Positions 19,561 to 29,528 of a stretch of DNA of 64,000 nucleotides are shown one piece after another. How positions within the stretch are numbered: position 1 is the stretch's first letter; each line of letters begins with the position of its first letter. A model generated the notes under the pieces. It was not told the DNA's origin. It did no database searches and was given only the letters and a program-made list of their open reading frames with translations. Location: the NCBI GenBank assembly GCA_016699615.1, contig CP064984.1:372001-436000 (forward strand). The letters are read 5' to 3'. This stretch comes from Sphingobacteriales bacterium. GTDB lineage: Bacteria; Bacteroidota; Bacteroidia; Chitinophagales; JADIYW01. The position numbers and the translations under genes were made by a program.

Positions 19561-20928
19561 ATGGATAATTTTGAATTAATAAAAAAATATGACATTCCAG
19601 TTCCAAGATATACAAGTTATCCTACTGTTCCGTTTTGGCATGAAAAATTGGATGATAATGAAGATTGGAAATCGCAAATAAATAAAGCAATTAATTTAAA
19701 AAAGACACAAGATGGAATTAGTTTATACATTCATCTTCCATTTTGCGAACAATTATGTACCTATTGTGGTTGCAACAAGCGCATTACAAAAAACCATGAT
19801 GTAGAAGAAACTTACATCAATGCATTGCTCAAAGAATGGAAAATGTATAAAAGTATTTTTAAGAATGATATACTGATTAAAGAAATACATTTAGGTGGTG
19901 GCACACCAACATTCTTTAGTCCAAAAAATTTAGAATATCTTTTTACACAACTTATAAAAGATATTAAAATAGACGAAATACATGAATTTAGTTTTGAAGG
20001 ACATCCAAATAATACAACTTACGAGCATTTAGAAACATTATATAATATTGGATTTAAAAGAGTAAGCTTTGGTGTGCAAGATACTGACATTAAAGTGCAA
20101 CATGCCATCAATAGAATACAACCATTTGAAAAAACGAAACAAGTAACAGAATGGGCAAGGCAACTAAATTATACATCTATCAATTTTGATTTAATTTATG
20201 GGTTACCTTTTCAGAACGAAGAAAGTATTACAAAAACAATACAAGAAGTAATTTCATTAAAACCAGATAGAATTGCGTTTTATAGTTATGCGCATGTGCC
20301 TTGGACAAAAAAAGCACAAAGAGCTTACAACGAAGATGATTTACCTAAAGGAAAAGAAAAATACAATTTATATCAAATTGGAAAAAAGATATTTTTAGAT
20401 AATGGCTACGAAGATATTGGTATGGACCATTTTGCATTGAAAAATGATCAATTATTGATTCAAAAGAATGAGTATAAATTGCATCGAAATTTTATGGGTT
20501 ACACGACCAACAATACGCAAACATTAATAGGATTAGGTGTTTCTGCTATTAGTGATGTATTTTTTGCTTATAGACAAAATTATAAAACAGTAGAAGAATA
20601 TTATGAGATAATTAAGCAAAATATTCTACCAATTGAAAAAGGAATTAACTTAACTGATGAAGATATTATTCAGAGACAACATATTCTTGATATTGCATGC
20701 AATGGTAAAACAACATGGAATGATGATTATAATTTTGCATCAGAAACTCAAAAATATATTCAACAACTAATCGATGACAAACTTATAATTATTAATAATA
20801 ATTCATTAGAACTAACAAAACTGGGTTGGAGTTTTTTGAGAAATATTTGTTCCATATTTGATAAAAAACTAATTGAAAGTAGAAAAGACAATATGAATGA
20901 GAAGCCTAAATTCAGTCAATCTATTTAG
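19561..20928 (+). CDS. hemN: Oxygen-independent coproporphyrinogen III oxidase (radical SAM)
   Basis: 455 residues from ATG 19561; a TTG seven codons earlier is less likely. The radical-SAM cluster motif is CxxxCxxC plus the HemN-specific fourth Cys (FCEQLCTYCGCN, near residue 61). HLGGGTPTFFS, EGHPNNT, RVSFGVQD and LIYGLPFQN are further HemN signatures. It oxidatively decarboxylates coproporphyrinogen III to protoporphyrinogen IX without oxygen, using SAM, in the cytoplasm. The C-terminal HemN_C region (GWSFLRNICSIFD) is complete. It opens the respiratory block and is matched by the oxygen-dependent hemF at 31983, so heme synthesis is covered under both regimes. Confidence 0.93.
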   Translation: MDNFELIKKYDIPVPRYTSYPTVPFWHEKLDDNEDWKSQINKAINLKKTQDGISLYIHLPFCEQLCTYCGCNKRITKNHDVEETYINALLKEWKMYKSIFKNDILIKEIHLGGGTPTFFSPKNLEYLFTQLIKDIKIDEIHEFSFEGHPNNTTYEHLETLYNIGFKRVSFGVQDTDIKVQHAINRIQPFEKTKQVTEWARQLNYTSINFDLIYGLPFQNEESITKTIQEVISLKPDRIAFYSYAHVPWTKKAQRAYNEDDLPKGKEKYNLYQIGKKIFLDNGYEDIGMDHFALKNDQLLIQKNEYKLHRNFMGYTTNNTQTLIGLGVSAISDVFFAYRQNYKTVEEYYEIIKQNILPIEKGINLTDEDIIQRQHILDIACNGKTTWNDDYNFASETQKYIQQLIDDKLIIINNNSLELTKLGWSFLRNICSIFDKKLIESRKDNMNEKPKFSQSI

Positions 20929-20954
20929 AAATATAGTATATTACATAAACAATT

Positions 20955-20972
20955 TTATGATAAAAGTCATAA
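20955..20972. promoter_or_regulatory. FNR-type palindrome upstream of the cbb3-associated genes
   Basis: TTATGAT-N4-GTCATAA, a dyad with one mismatch in seven paired positions and the 4-base spacing of Crp/Fnr operators. It lies 69 bases before the hemerythrin-like gene that leads the ccoI-ccoS-ccoNO unit. Confidence 0.45.
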
Positions 20973-21041
20973 AATAAAATGATGACTATCAACGTATAAT
21001 ATAGTATTACAATATAAATTAGCCATCAAGTTTGTCAATCA

Positions 21042-21530
21042 ATGATATACAATACCATAAACTTTGAGAAAATGTCTGTAGAAGAAATTTGTGAATACTT
21101 ACAACAAAAATATTACAATCATATTTTATCTGGATTTGATATTTTAAAAAAATATATACACACGTGCAATCTTCATGAAAAAGATAACGATGACACGCAT
21201 GGTATTGTTAGAGTTTTAATCAACAAATTACAGCAAGATTGTAATTTATTAATTACAAACGATACTTATATTTTATTTCCTAAAATAATTGACAATAACG
21301 AAAATATTCATCAAAAAACAATAGATGTGTTCAAAAAAATACATCAAAATATTTTACTCAATCTTACTAAATTAAAGATGCTATTCAATAGTTATCAGCA
21401 AGAGCCTTATTGGAACACTTATACACAATTAAGTATGGTTGAGATGAAAAATTTAGACGAAAATATCAGAAATTCAATATATTTAAAGGAAAATGTTCTG
21501 TGGAGCAAAATAAAAATTATTGAAGATTGA
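21042..21530 (+). CDS. Hemerythrin/Ric-like helical protein lacking most metal ligands
   Basis: 162 residues, all helical. The layout follows hemerythrin-type Ric/ScdA domains: ICEYLQQKYYNHIL where the family has HHxYL, DTYILFPKI where it has KEExILFP, and LDENIRNSIYLKENVLWSKI where it has DLHxHIxLENNxLFP. The scaffold is recognisable, but the expected His and Glu ligands are mostly replaced (Tyr-Tyr, Asp-Thr, Asn). Thus a di-iron site is unlikely as read. It precedes ccoI with overlapping stop and start codons, implying a joint role in oxidase assembly or redox sensing. Assignment is by pattern only; it could be an unrelated helical bundle. Confidence 0.45.
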   Translation: MIYNTINFEKMSVEEICEYLQQKYYNHILSGFDILKKYIHTCNLHEKDNDDTHGIVRVLINKLQQDCNLLITNDTYILFPKIIDNNENIHQKTIDVFKKIHQNILLNLTKLKMLFNSYQQEPYWNTYTQLSMVEMKNLDENIRNSIYLKENVLWSKIKIIED

Positions 21531-23947
21531 TACAAAATAAAAAAGATACAACTGTTTGCTACCATTGTGGCGATCAATGCAACTCAGATGACATTCAATT
21601 AGATGAAAAAAATTTCTGTTGCAATGGCTGCAAAATGGTATATCAAATCCTCAACGAAAATAATCTTTGTACTTATTATGATTTAAACGAACATGCAGGA
21701 ATTTCTATAAAAGATGAAGCTCGTGCAGACAAGTTTGCATATTTGGATAATGAAGATGTACAACAAAAACTCATTCAATTTAAAGACAATACAAATACAC
21801 ATGTTACATTTTATCTACCACAAATGCATTGCAGTTCTTGTTTATATCTTATAGAAAATATACACAAAATAAACAATGGAATAATTAGTTCTAAAATAAA
21901 TTTTAGCAAAAAAGAAGTATTTATAATTTTCAACCACCAAGAAACTACACTTAGAAAAACAGTTGAAACATTAACAAAACTTGGCTACGAACCACATATA
22001 AGTCTACATTCGACAGATAATAATATAAATAAAACATCCAAATCAAAAATATATAAAATTGGAATTGCTGGTTTTTGTTTTGCAAATATTATGATGTTTA
22101 GTTTCCCAGAATATTTTTCTAAAACAACATATATTGAGCCAAACCTAAAAAAAATATTTACTTTTTTGTCATTAGGTTTATCATTGCCAGTATTATTTTA
22201 TTCAGCTTCAGAATTTTATTCATCAGCTTGGAAAAGTATTAAACACAAATACCTAAATATAGATGTTCCAGTTGTATTGGCTGTTATTATCACTTTTATC
22301 AGAAGTTTATACGAAGTATTTGTCTTAAATGGAAATGGCTATTTTGATAGCATGACTGGCTTAGTATTTTTTATGTTGATAGGCAGAATAGCACAAGACA
22401 AAACACATCAATACTTATCATTTGAAAGAGATTACAAATCATTTTTTCCAATTGCAGTAAATAAATTATTCAACAATGTATTTAAGCCAACATCAGTAGA
22501 AAAATTAAAAGAAAATGATATTATTCAAATATATGCAAATGAATTAATTCCTGTTGATGCCATACTAACAAAAGGAAATGCAGAAATTGATTATAGTTTT
22601 GTATCAGGAGAAAGCATGCCTGTTGCAAAAAATATTGGAGAAATAGTATATGCTGGTGGCAAACAACTCAATGGCATCATTGAGCTCATGGTAATCAAAC
22701 CTATGGAACAAAGCTACCTTACCAATCTTTGGAATAAAGACAACTACCATACAAAAGAAAATAAAAATAAATTCATTGATGACTTAAGTAAAAACTTCAC
22801 CTATTTTGTATTAACATTAGGCTTTGGTACATTATTATTTTGGATATCCAAAGGCGAATACGCAATTGGGTTCAATGCATTAACTACAATTCTTATTGTT
22901 GCGTGTCCATGTACATTATTGTTAGCATCTACATTTACTTATGGACATATGCTAAGTATACTTACAAAAAATAAATTTTATATAAGAAATTATAATGTAT
23001 TAGAAAATTTCAACAATATAAATGAAATAGCATTTGATAAAACAGGCACAATTACTGAAAGCAATGAAATAGAAATAAATTTTATAGGCAACACACTACC
23101 AACAGAATACCAAAAATATTTTGCATCATTAGCAGCACAATCAAAACATCCATACAGCAAATCAATTGCAAAATATTGGAAAAACACCAACAAAGTAACT
23201 ATCAAAAATTTTAAAGAAACAATTGGAAAAGGATTAGAAGCATGGCACAATGAGCATTACCTAAAATTAGGTTCAGCAGCATTCTTTAATTTAGATAAAG
23301 GGAAACAACAAGACAGTGAAGTATATTTGGCTATAGACAACCAAGTTGTTGGGTATTTTATTTTTTCTAATGTCTATCGAGCACAGTTTTCAAATGTATT
23401 TCATGAATTAAAGAACAATTTTAAACTACATATTTTATCAGGCGATAATTTATCTGAATATAATTTTTTACATCAGACACTTGGAAATGATGTACAACTA
23501 AATTTCAATTTAAGACCAGAAGACAAATTAAATAATATTAAAAAAGTACAACAAAGCGAGCAAAACATTATGATGTTTGGTGATGGACTAAACGATGCAG
23601 GCGCACTAAAACAAAGCAATGTAGGCATAGCTATCACAGAAAATAGTAATAATTTCACACCAGCTTGCGATGGAATTTTAGAGGCATCACAATAAGATAA
23701 AATTCCAACATTCTTTAAGTTTGCTAAATATGGAAAGAAAATCATCAAAACTAGTTTCACATTCTCATTATTATATAATATCGTAGGGCTATCATTTGCG
23801 CTAACAGGTAAATTATCACCACTAATTGCCGCAATTCTTATGCCTTTGAGCTCAATTAGTATTATTATTCTTACATTTAGTCTAACAAAATATTACGCTT
23901 GGAAGCTTGATTTAGTAAAACATGATAAAAATCATATTTCAGATTGA
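21527..23947 (+). CDS. ccoI: Heavy-metal P-type ATPase for cbb3 oxidase assembly, with an in-frame TAA
   Basis: An 806-codon frame interrupted by TAA at 23693-23695. N-terminus: CYHCGDQC and FCCNGCKMVYQIL, then an HMA domain with MHCSSC. Membrane core: CPC motif in IVACPCTLLLA, phosphorylation site DKTGTIT, hinge GDGLNDAG. After the TAA the same frame continues with DKIPTFFKFAKYGKK and two hydrophobic helices (SLLYNIVGLSFAL, LIAAILMPLSSISIIIL), exactly the expected C-terminal pair. It pumps copper for the cbb3 centre. The start is TTG 21527, overlapping the upstream stop; no later start preserves the Cys motifs. The TAA replaces what is usually Phe/Leu-like in ASxxDKxP, so it is either a nonsense mutation or a base error. 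Confidence 0.85.
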
Positions 23948-24004
23948 GTAGCATCAGTAATATCTTAAGAAAAAATAACGAAATTTGTCTTTTCAAATAA
24001 TTAT

Positions 24005-24169
24005 ATGAATGCAATAATAATACTTTTAATATGTAGCCTATTTGTGGCAGTAGGTTTTCTTGTTGCATTCATTTGGAGCGTGAAAGATGGACAATATGAA
24101 GATGAGTTTTCTCCAGCAAATAGAATACTATATGATGATCAAGAAATAAATAAAAATACTAGAAAATAA
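24005..24169 (+). CDS. ccoS: cbb3-type oxidase assembly protein CcoS
   Basis: 54 residues: one N-terminal transmembrane helix (about 3-24), then WSVKDGQYEDEFSPANRIL, the CcoS hallmark of a helix followed by GQYxD. The family is needed for incorporating cofactors into cbb3 oxidase. It lies between ccoI and ccoNO, 13 bases before the latter. Confidence 0.9.
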   Translation: MNAIIILLICSLFVAVGFLVAFIWSVKDGQYEDEFSPANRILYDDQEINKNTRK

Positions 24170-24182
24170 ACATTAAATATTT

Positions 24183-26294
24183 ATGGAGTTAGAAAAATTT
24201 TATTACGACAACAAAATTGCTAGAGCGTTTGCATTCGCTACCATACTTTGGGCTATTGTTGGCATGTTGGTTGGTGTTATCATTGCATTTCAATTAGCAG
24301 AACCAGCATTAAATTTAGGTGTAGCGCAAACCACATTTGGTAGACTTAGACCATTACACACCAATGCAGTTATTTTTGCATTTGTTGGCAATGGTATATT
24401 TACCGCTGTATACTACAGCTTCCCAAGATTATTAAAAACAAGAATGTTCAGTGATAAACTAAACTGGATACATTTTTGGGGATGGCAATCTATTATTGTA
24501 CTGGCAGCAGTTACACTAGTTATGGGTATTACAACATCAAAAGAATATGCAGAATTAGAATGGCCAATTGATATTCTAATCACTATTATTTGGGTAATTT
24601 TTGGGATAAACATGCTAGGTACCATCTTTAAAAGAAGAGAAAGACACTTATACGTAGGTATCTGGTTTTTCTTAGCAAGCTGGGTTACTGTAGCTATGTT
24701 ACATTTAGTAAATTCATTTGCAATACCAGTCACATTCTTAAAAAGTTATTCATGGTACGCAGGTGTACAAGATGCATTAGTACAATGGTGGTATGGTCAC
24801 AATGCAGTTGCATTCTTCCTTACAACACCATATTTAGGGTTAATGTATTATTTTGTACCAAAAGCAGCTAACCGTCCTGTATATTCTTACAGATTAAGTA
24901 TTATACATTTCTGGTCATTAATATTCTTATATATTTGGGCTGGTCCACACCATTTATTATATACAGCATTACCAGATTGGGCACAATCATTAGGAACAGT
25001 ATTTTCTATCATGTTGATATTACCAAGTTGGGGTGGAATGTTGAACGGTTTATTCACTTTGCGTGGCGCGTGGGATAAAGTTAGAGAAGATCCAGTGCTT
25101 AAATTTTTCGTAGTTGCATTAACATGTTATGGTATGGCAACGATAGAAGGTCCATTATTATCATTAAAAAATGTAAGTTCATATTCTCACTACACAGACT
25201 GGATTGTAGCACACGTACACGTTGGCGCATTAGGATGGAATGGATTTTTAACCTTTGGTATGTTATATTGGTTAATCCCAAAATTATATAGAACAAATCT
25301 ATATTCTAAAAAATTAGCATCTACGCACTTTTGGATAGGTACACTTGGAATTATACTTTATGCAGTTCCAATGTATTGGTCAGGTTTCAAACAAAGTTTA
25401 ATGTGGAAAGATTTCACACCAGAAGGACAATTAACATACTCTTTCATGGATTCTTTACAATCTGTAATTCCTTTCTATTTATTAAGAGCAATAGGCGGAA
25501 CAATTTATTTGTGTGGCGCAATTTTAATGGTATATAACTTATACAAAACAGCAAAAGCTGGTTCATTCGCAGAAGAAACAGAAGCAGAAGGTGCACCACT
25601 ACCAAAACAATATGTTGCACCATCTAATGCACACTGGCACAGTTGGATAGAAAGAAGACCAATACAAATGCTTATTTTCTCATTAATCGTAGTAGGTATT
25701 GGTGGCATTGTTGAAATTGTTCCTACATTCTTAGTTAAATCAAATGTACCAACAATTGCAAGTGTAAAACCATATACACCACTAGAATTACAAGGAAGAG
25801 ATATTTATATCAGAGAAGGATGTTATACATGCCACTCTCAAATGATTAGACCATTTAGAGATGAAGTAGCAAGATATGGTGATTACTCAAAAGCTGGTGA
25901 ATTCGTTTATGATCATCCATTCCAATGGGGCTCAAAAAGAACAGGACCTGATTTGGCTAGACAAGGTGGTAAGAACCCAAATTCATGGCATTTCAATCAC
26001 TTATTAGATCCGCAATCTACTTCACCAGGTTCAGTTATGCCACCGTATCCATGGCTATTCAAAAGAGATTTGAATAACGAATCACTACCTAAGAAAATAA
26101 AAGCAATGCAAACACTTGGCGTTCCATACGAAAAAGGTTATGAAAACATTGCAATAAAAGACTTAGAAAAACAAGCTGAAACAATTGCAAAAGATTTAAG
26201 TGCAAATAAAATTGAGATAAGTAAAGACAAAGAAATCATTGCTGTTATTGCTTATTTACAAAGATTAGGAACAGATATTAAAGCAGAAAAATAA
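24183..26294 (+). CDS. ccoNO: Fused cbb3 cytochrome c oxidase subunits I and II (CcoN-CcoO)
   Basis: 703 residues. The first ~470 are CcoN with 12 or so transmembrane helices and the heme/copper histidines (RPLHTNAVIF, WWYGHNAVAFF, WAGPHHLLYT, DWIVAHVHVGALGW). A linker and one helix (about 500-520) lead to the CcoO part with one heme c site, CYTCHSQMIRPF, near residue 546 and the late Met ligand in GSVMPPYPW. It reduces oxygen to water at high affinity and pumps protons in the inner membrane. The N-O fusion is typical of Bacteroidota. It is followed by ccoQ and ccoP in the same direction. Confidence 0.97.
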   Translation: MELEKFYYDNKIARAFAFATILWAIVGMLVGVIIAFQLAEPALNLGVAQTTFGRLRPLHTNAVIFAFVGNGIFTAVYYSFPRLLKTRMFSDKLNWIHFWGWQSIIVLAAVTLVMGITTSKEYAELEWPIDILITIIWVIFGINMLGTIFKRRERHLYVGIWFFLASWVTVAMLHLVNSFAIPVTFLKSYSWYAGVQDALVQWWYGHNAVAFFLTTPYLGLMYYFVPKAANRPVYSYRLSIIHFWSLIFLYIWAGPHHLLYTALPDWAQSLGTVFSIMLILPSWGGMLNGLFTLRGAWDKVREDPVLKFFVVALTCYGMATIEGPLLSLKNVSSYSHYTDWIVAHVHVGALGWNGFLTFGMLYWLIPKLYRTNLYSKKLASTHFWIGTLGIILYAVPMYWSGFKQSLMWKDFTPEGQLTYSFMDSLQSVIPFYLLRAIGGTIYLCGAILMVYNLYKTAKAGSFAEETEAEGAPLPKQYVAPSNAHWHSWIERRPIQMLIFSLIVVGIGGIVEIVPTFLVKSNVPTIASVKPYTPLELQGRDIYIREGCYTCHSQMIRPFRDEVARYGDYSKAGEFVYDHPFQWGSKRTGPDLARQGGKNPNSWHFNHLLDPQSTSPGSVMPPYPWLFKRDLNNESLPKKIKAMQTLGVPYEKGYENIAIKDLEKQAETIAKDLSANKIEISKDKEIIAVIAYLQRLGTDIKAEK

Positions 26295-26300
26295 CATCTT

Positions 26301-26468
26301 ATGAAATTTATAAATTATTTAGAAAGTATTTCAGGTGTAGGCATTTTTCCCCTGTTTTCTTTATTAGTTTTCTTTAGCTTTTTTTTAATGTGTGTAATAT
26401 ATGTAATCAGAGCTGATGATAATGTTATGGATGAAATGAAAAATATTCCTTTAGAAGAAAGTAAATAA
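26301..26468 (+). CDS. ccoQ: CcoQ-like small cbb3 oxidase subunit
   Basis: 55 residues: MKFINYLESISGVGIF, one transmembrane helix (about 15-36), and an acidic tail ending PLEESK. Size, topology and position between ccoNO and ccoP define it. It starts 6 bases after ccoNO. Confidence 0.8.
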   Translation: MKFINYLESISGVGIFPLFSLLVFFSFFLMCVIYVIRADDNVMDEMKNIPLEESK

Positions 26469-26486
26469 AATTTAAAAACAATCAAT

Positions 26487-27614
26487 ATGTTGAATATTAT
26501 TAATAACAAGAAAAATATACTACTTACAGTTGCAGTTTTAGCATCATTGGGTAGCTATGCACAAGATATAAATCAATCAAAGCCATTATCTATATCTACT
26601 AATACTATGCTATTGATTATTGCATTTGTATTATTAGGTGTAATTTTAATGCTTGCAGCAGTAGTGTCAAAAGCAATCGATCTTTTTAAAGATAAATTGA
26701 AAGAAAAGTCTAAAAGTATCACTACTATATTAGTTGTACTACTTACTACTTTTGCTGCGCAAGCACAAGATGCAGGCACAGTTGCAGCTGAAGCAAGTCA
26801 AAACTCAAGTGCAATGGGAAATAATGCACTTTCGTTGCTATTAACAACTATCATTATAGTAGAAATAGCTATTATTGCATATCTCATTAAACAAATAAGT
26901 TTCTTAACAGGTATTGATGCACTGCAAAAAGAAGCAGTAAGCGAAGGCAAAGCAACTACACTATGGGATAAAATTAATAGTTTCAAACCACTATCACAAG
27001 AAAAAGATATTGATTTAGGCCATAGTTTTGATGGCATTAGAGAGTTAGACAATATTGCTCCACCTTGGTTTACTATTGGCTTTGCATTTACTATACTATT
27101 TGCAATCGTATATATGTACAGATACCATATTTCAGAATCTGCACCATTGCAAATTCAAGAATATGAAAACTCATTATTACAAGCAAAAGCTGAGAAAGAA
27201 GCTTTCGAAAAACTATCGCCACCAAAAACAGTAGATGAAAATAATCTTGTAATGCTAGGTGATGCTGAAATTGCATTAGGAAAAGAACTATTTGTAAAAA
27301 ATTGTGGTACTTGCCATGCAAACGATGGTGGTGGTGGTGCTGGTCCAAACTTAGCTGATAATTATTGGCTACATGGAGGTAATTTAAAGGATATTTTTGT
27401 TACTATTCGTGATGGATACCCAGATAAGGCAATGCCATCTTGGAGTGGTCTTTTAAGTCCTCAGCAAATTGAACAACTTGCATCTTTTGTAAAATCTTTA
27501 AAAGGTACATCACCAGCATCTCCGAAAGAAAAACAAGGAGAATTATTTAATGAAACAGATGCTACGTCAGTTGTTGAAACTACAACAGATACTACTGTGA
27601 CAGCAATTAATTAA
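26487..27614 (+). CDS. ccoP: cbb3 oxidase cytochrome c subunit III (CcoP), monoheme
   Basis: 375 residues. Three hydrophobic segments at about 9-25, 40-60 and 75-92 are followed by a fourth near 111-132. Then comes the CcoP signature DGIRELDNIAPPWFT and a helix (about 195-213). A class I cytochrome c domain follows, with CGTCH near residue 272 and the Met ligand in KAMPSW. Proteobacterial CcoP has two hemes; only one CxxCH is present, the usual state in Bacteroidota. Electron entry from donor cytochromes is the expected role. The extended hydrophobic N-terminus, with two AQD-like cleavage-site lookalikes, is longer than in Proteobacteria. Confidence 0.92.
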   Translation: MLNIINNKKNILLTVAVLASLGSYAQDINQSKPLSISTNTMLLIIAFVLLGVILMLAAVVSKAIDLFKDKLKEKSKSITTILVVLLTTFAAQAQDAGTVAAEASQNSSAMGNNALSLLLTTIIIVEIAIIAYLIKQISFLTGIDALQKEAVSEGKATTLWDKINSFKPLSQEKDIDLGHSFDGIRELDNIAPPWFTIGFAFTILFAIVYMYRYHISESAPLQIQEYENSLLQAKAEKEAFEKLSPPKTVDENNLVMLGDAEIALGKELFVKNCGTCHANDGGGGAGPNLADNYWLHGGNLKDIFVTIRDGYPDKAMPSWSGLLSPQQIEQLASFVKSLKGTSPASPKEKQGELFNETDATSVVETTTDTTVTAIN

Positions 27615-27634
27615 CATGATAATACAATAAAAAC

Positions 27635-27668
27635 ATTCCCACTTTCATATATTTGAGAGTGGGATTTT
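27635..27668 (+). terminator. Terminator between ccoP and ccoG
   Basis: ATTCCCACT (27635-27643) pairs with AGTGGGAT (27658-27665), followed by TTTT. It suggests ccoP ends a transcript, with some read-through into ccoG. Confidence 0.6.
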
Positions 27669-27688
27669 AATTAATACAAAAATATATC

Positions 27689-29086
27689 ATGGACGAATTA
27701 CAGAAACCCAAAACATTTAGAGATACAGTATCTACCGTTGATAAAGAAGGACACAGAAAATGGATTTATGCTTTACAGCCAAAAGGTTACTTGTATAAAC
27801 TTAGAACATATGTAAGTTGGGTTTATTTAGCTATTTTCTTTGCAATTCCATTTATAAAAATTAATGGTGTACCATTTTTACAATTCAATATTTTAGAAAG
27901 AAGATTTATATTTTTTGGTAAAATATTTACGCCAGATGATTTCTTCATTTTTGCAGTTGGCATGATTACTTTTATAGTATTTATTGTACTTTTTACAGTT
28001 ATTTATGGAAGGATATTTTGTGGTTGGGTTTGTCCACAAACTATATTTATGGAAATGGTATTCAGAAAAATTGAATACTGGATTGAAGGTAGCGCAAATG
28101 ACCAGAAAGTACTTGACAGAAGTGAATGGAATACAAATAAAATTTTAAGAAGAGGAGGAAAACATCTTGCTTTTTTCCTTTTATCATTTATAATAGCAAA
28201 TACATTTCTAACTTATATTATTGGTGTAGAAAATTTAATAAAATATGCTAGAGAACCGTTTTACGAGCATTTTGGACTTATATTTGGGTTGTTAGCATTT
28301 ACATTAATTTTCTATGCTATTTATGCATTTGTAAGAGAATTAGCATGTATTGTAATTTGCCCATATGGCAGATTACAGAGTGTATTACTAGACAAAGACA
28401 CAGTTGTTGTAGCATATGATTATGTAAGAGGCGAACCAAGAGGCAAAATACATAAAGGTGCTGAAAGAACAAATGGAGATTGTATAGATTGTAACCAATG
28501 TGTGGCTGTTTGTCCTACTGGAATTGATATAAGAAATGGTACACAAATGGAATGTACCAACTGTACTGCGTGTATAGATGCATGTAATTTTATGATGGAT
28601 AAAGTTGGCTTACCTCAAGATTTAATTAGATACGCCTCTGAAAATAATATAGCAGAAGGAAAAAAGCTAGAATTTACTGGACGTATGAAAGCATACACAG
28701 TGATATTGGCATTATTAATTGGTTTAATGGCTTTCTTATTAATAACTAGAGATAATATTGATGCACATATAACAAGATCTAAAGGACAACTATTCACAGA
28801 AGTAGATAATAATAAGTTAGCTAACTTCTATGAAATAAAGTTAATTAATAAAACAAATGAAGACATCGCATTCAATTTAAAACTTGAGAATATTGGTGGT
28901 GAGATTAAACTTGTGGGAACTGATAAGATAATTGCCAAAACGTTACAACAAGGAAAAGCAAATTTTATGATTATCTTAGATAAAGAAAAGGTAAAAGAAT
29001 ATAAAACAAACTTAGAAATAGCTTTGTATGATGGCAATAAAAAAATCAGAACGATAAAAACAAATTTTTTAGGTCCATTTAAATAA
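27689..29086 (+). CDS. ccoG: Cytochrome c oxidase accessory protein CcoG (FixG)
   Basis: 465 residues with transmembrane helices near 36-55, 86-108, 158-180, 195-215 and 335-352. The CGWVCPQTIFMEM motif lies in the loop after the second helix. Two [4Fe-4S] motifs (CIDCNQCVAVCP and CTNCTACIDACN, near residues 268-310) are followed by a C-terminal Ig-like periplasmic domain. CcoG acts as a copper reductase for the cbb3 centre. ccoH starts 7 bases later. Confidence 0.95.
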   Translation: MDELQKPKTFRDTVSTVDKEGHRKWIYALQPKGYLYKLRTYVSWVYLAIFFAIPFIKINGVPFLQFNILERRFIFFGKIFTPDDFFIFAVGMITFIVFIVLFTVIYGRIFCGWVCPQTIFMEMVFRKIEYWIEGSANDQKVLDRSEWNTNKILRRGGKHLAFFLLSFIIANTFLTYIIGVENLIKYAREPFYEHFGLIFGLLAFTLIFYAIYAFVRELACIVICPYGRLQSVLLDKDTVVVAYDYVRGEPRGKIHKGAERTNGDCIDCNQCVAVCPTGIDIRNGTQMECTNCTACIDACNFMMDKVGLPQDLIRYASENNIAEGKKLEFTGRMKAYTVILALLIGLMAFLLITRDNIDAHITRSKGQLFTEVDNNKLANFYEIKLINKTNEDIAFNLKLENIGGEIKLVGTDKIIAKTLQQGKANFMIILDKEKVKEYKTNLEIALYDGNKKIRTIKTNFLGPFK

Positions 29087-29093
29087 TGAAGAA

Positions 29094-29528
29094 ATGAATT
29101 GGGGAAAAGGCATAGCATTAGTATTAATACTTTTTATCTTAGGATTGGCATTTCTAGTGTATAAAACAACAGAAGTAACATCAGAAATGGTAACAGACAA
29201 TTACTATGAAAAAGAATTAGCCTATGAAGAAGTCATTGAAGGAAAAAGAAATTTACAGAAACTAAGTGAGGAAATACAAGTAAAAATTGATGCCGAAAAG
29301 GTAAGTATACAATTCCCAAAAGAATTGATACAAGAAAATATAAAAGGCAACATACTTTTCTATAGACCAAGTGATCCTAAAAAAGACAGAACTACAGCTA
29401 TTATATTAAAAAATCACATGCAAAGTATGGATATGCAAAACTTTGTAACAGGAAACTATCAAGTTCAAATTACTTTTGAAGTAGATAACAACAAATATTA
29501 CTTTGAAAAAAACATATATATTCCATAA
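29094..29528 (+). CDS. ccoH: FixH/CcoH family protein
   Basis: 144 residues: one N-terminal helix (about 5-23), then VTDNYYEKELAYEE, the FixH hallmark, and a beta-rich periplasmic domain. It takes part in late cbb3 assembly. It lies between ccoG and the SafE-like gene, sharing one base with the latter (TAATG). Confidence 0.9.
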   Translation: MNWGKGIALVLILFILGLAFLVYKTTEVTSEMVTDNYYEKELAYEEVIEGKRNLQKLSEEIQVKIDAEKVSIQFPKELIQENIKGNILFYRPSDPKKDRTTAIILKNHMQSMDMQNFVTGNYQVQITFEVDNNKYYFEKNIYIP

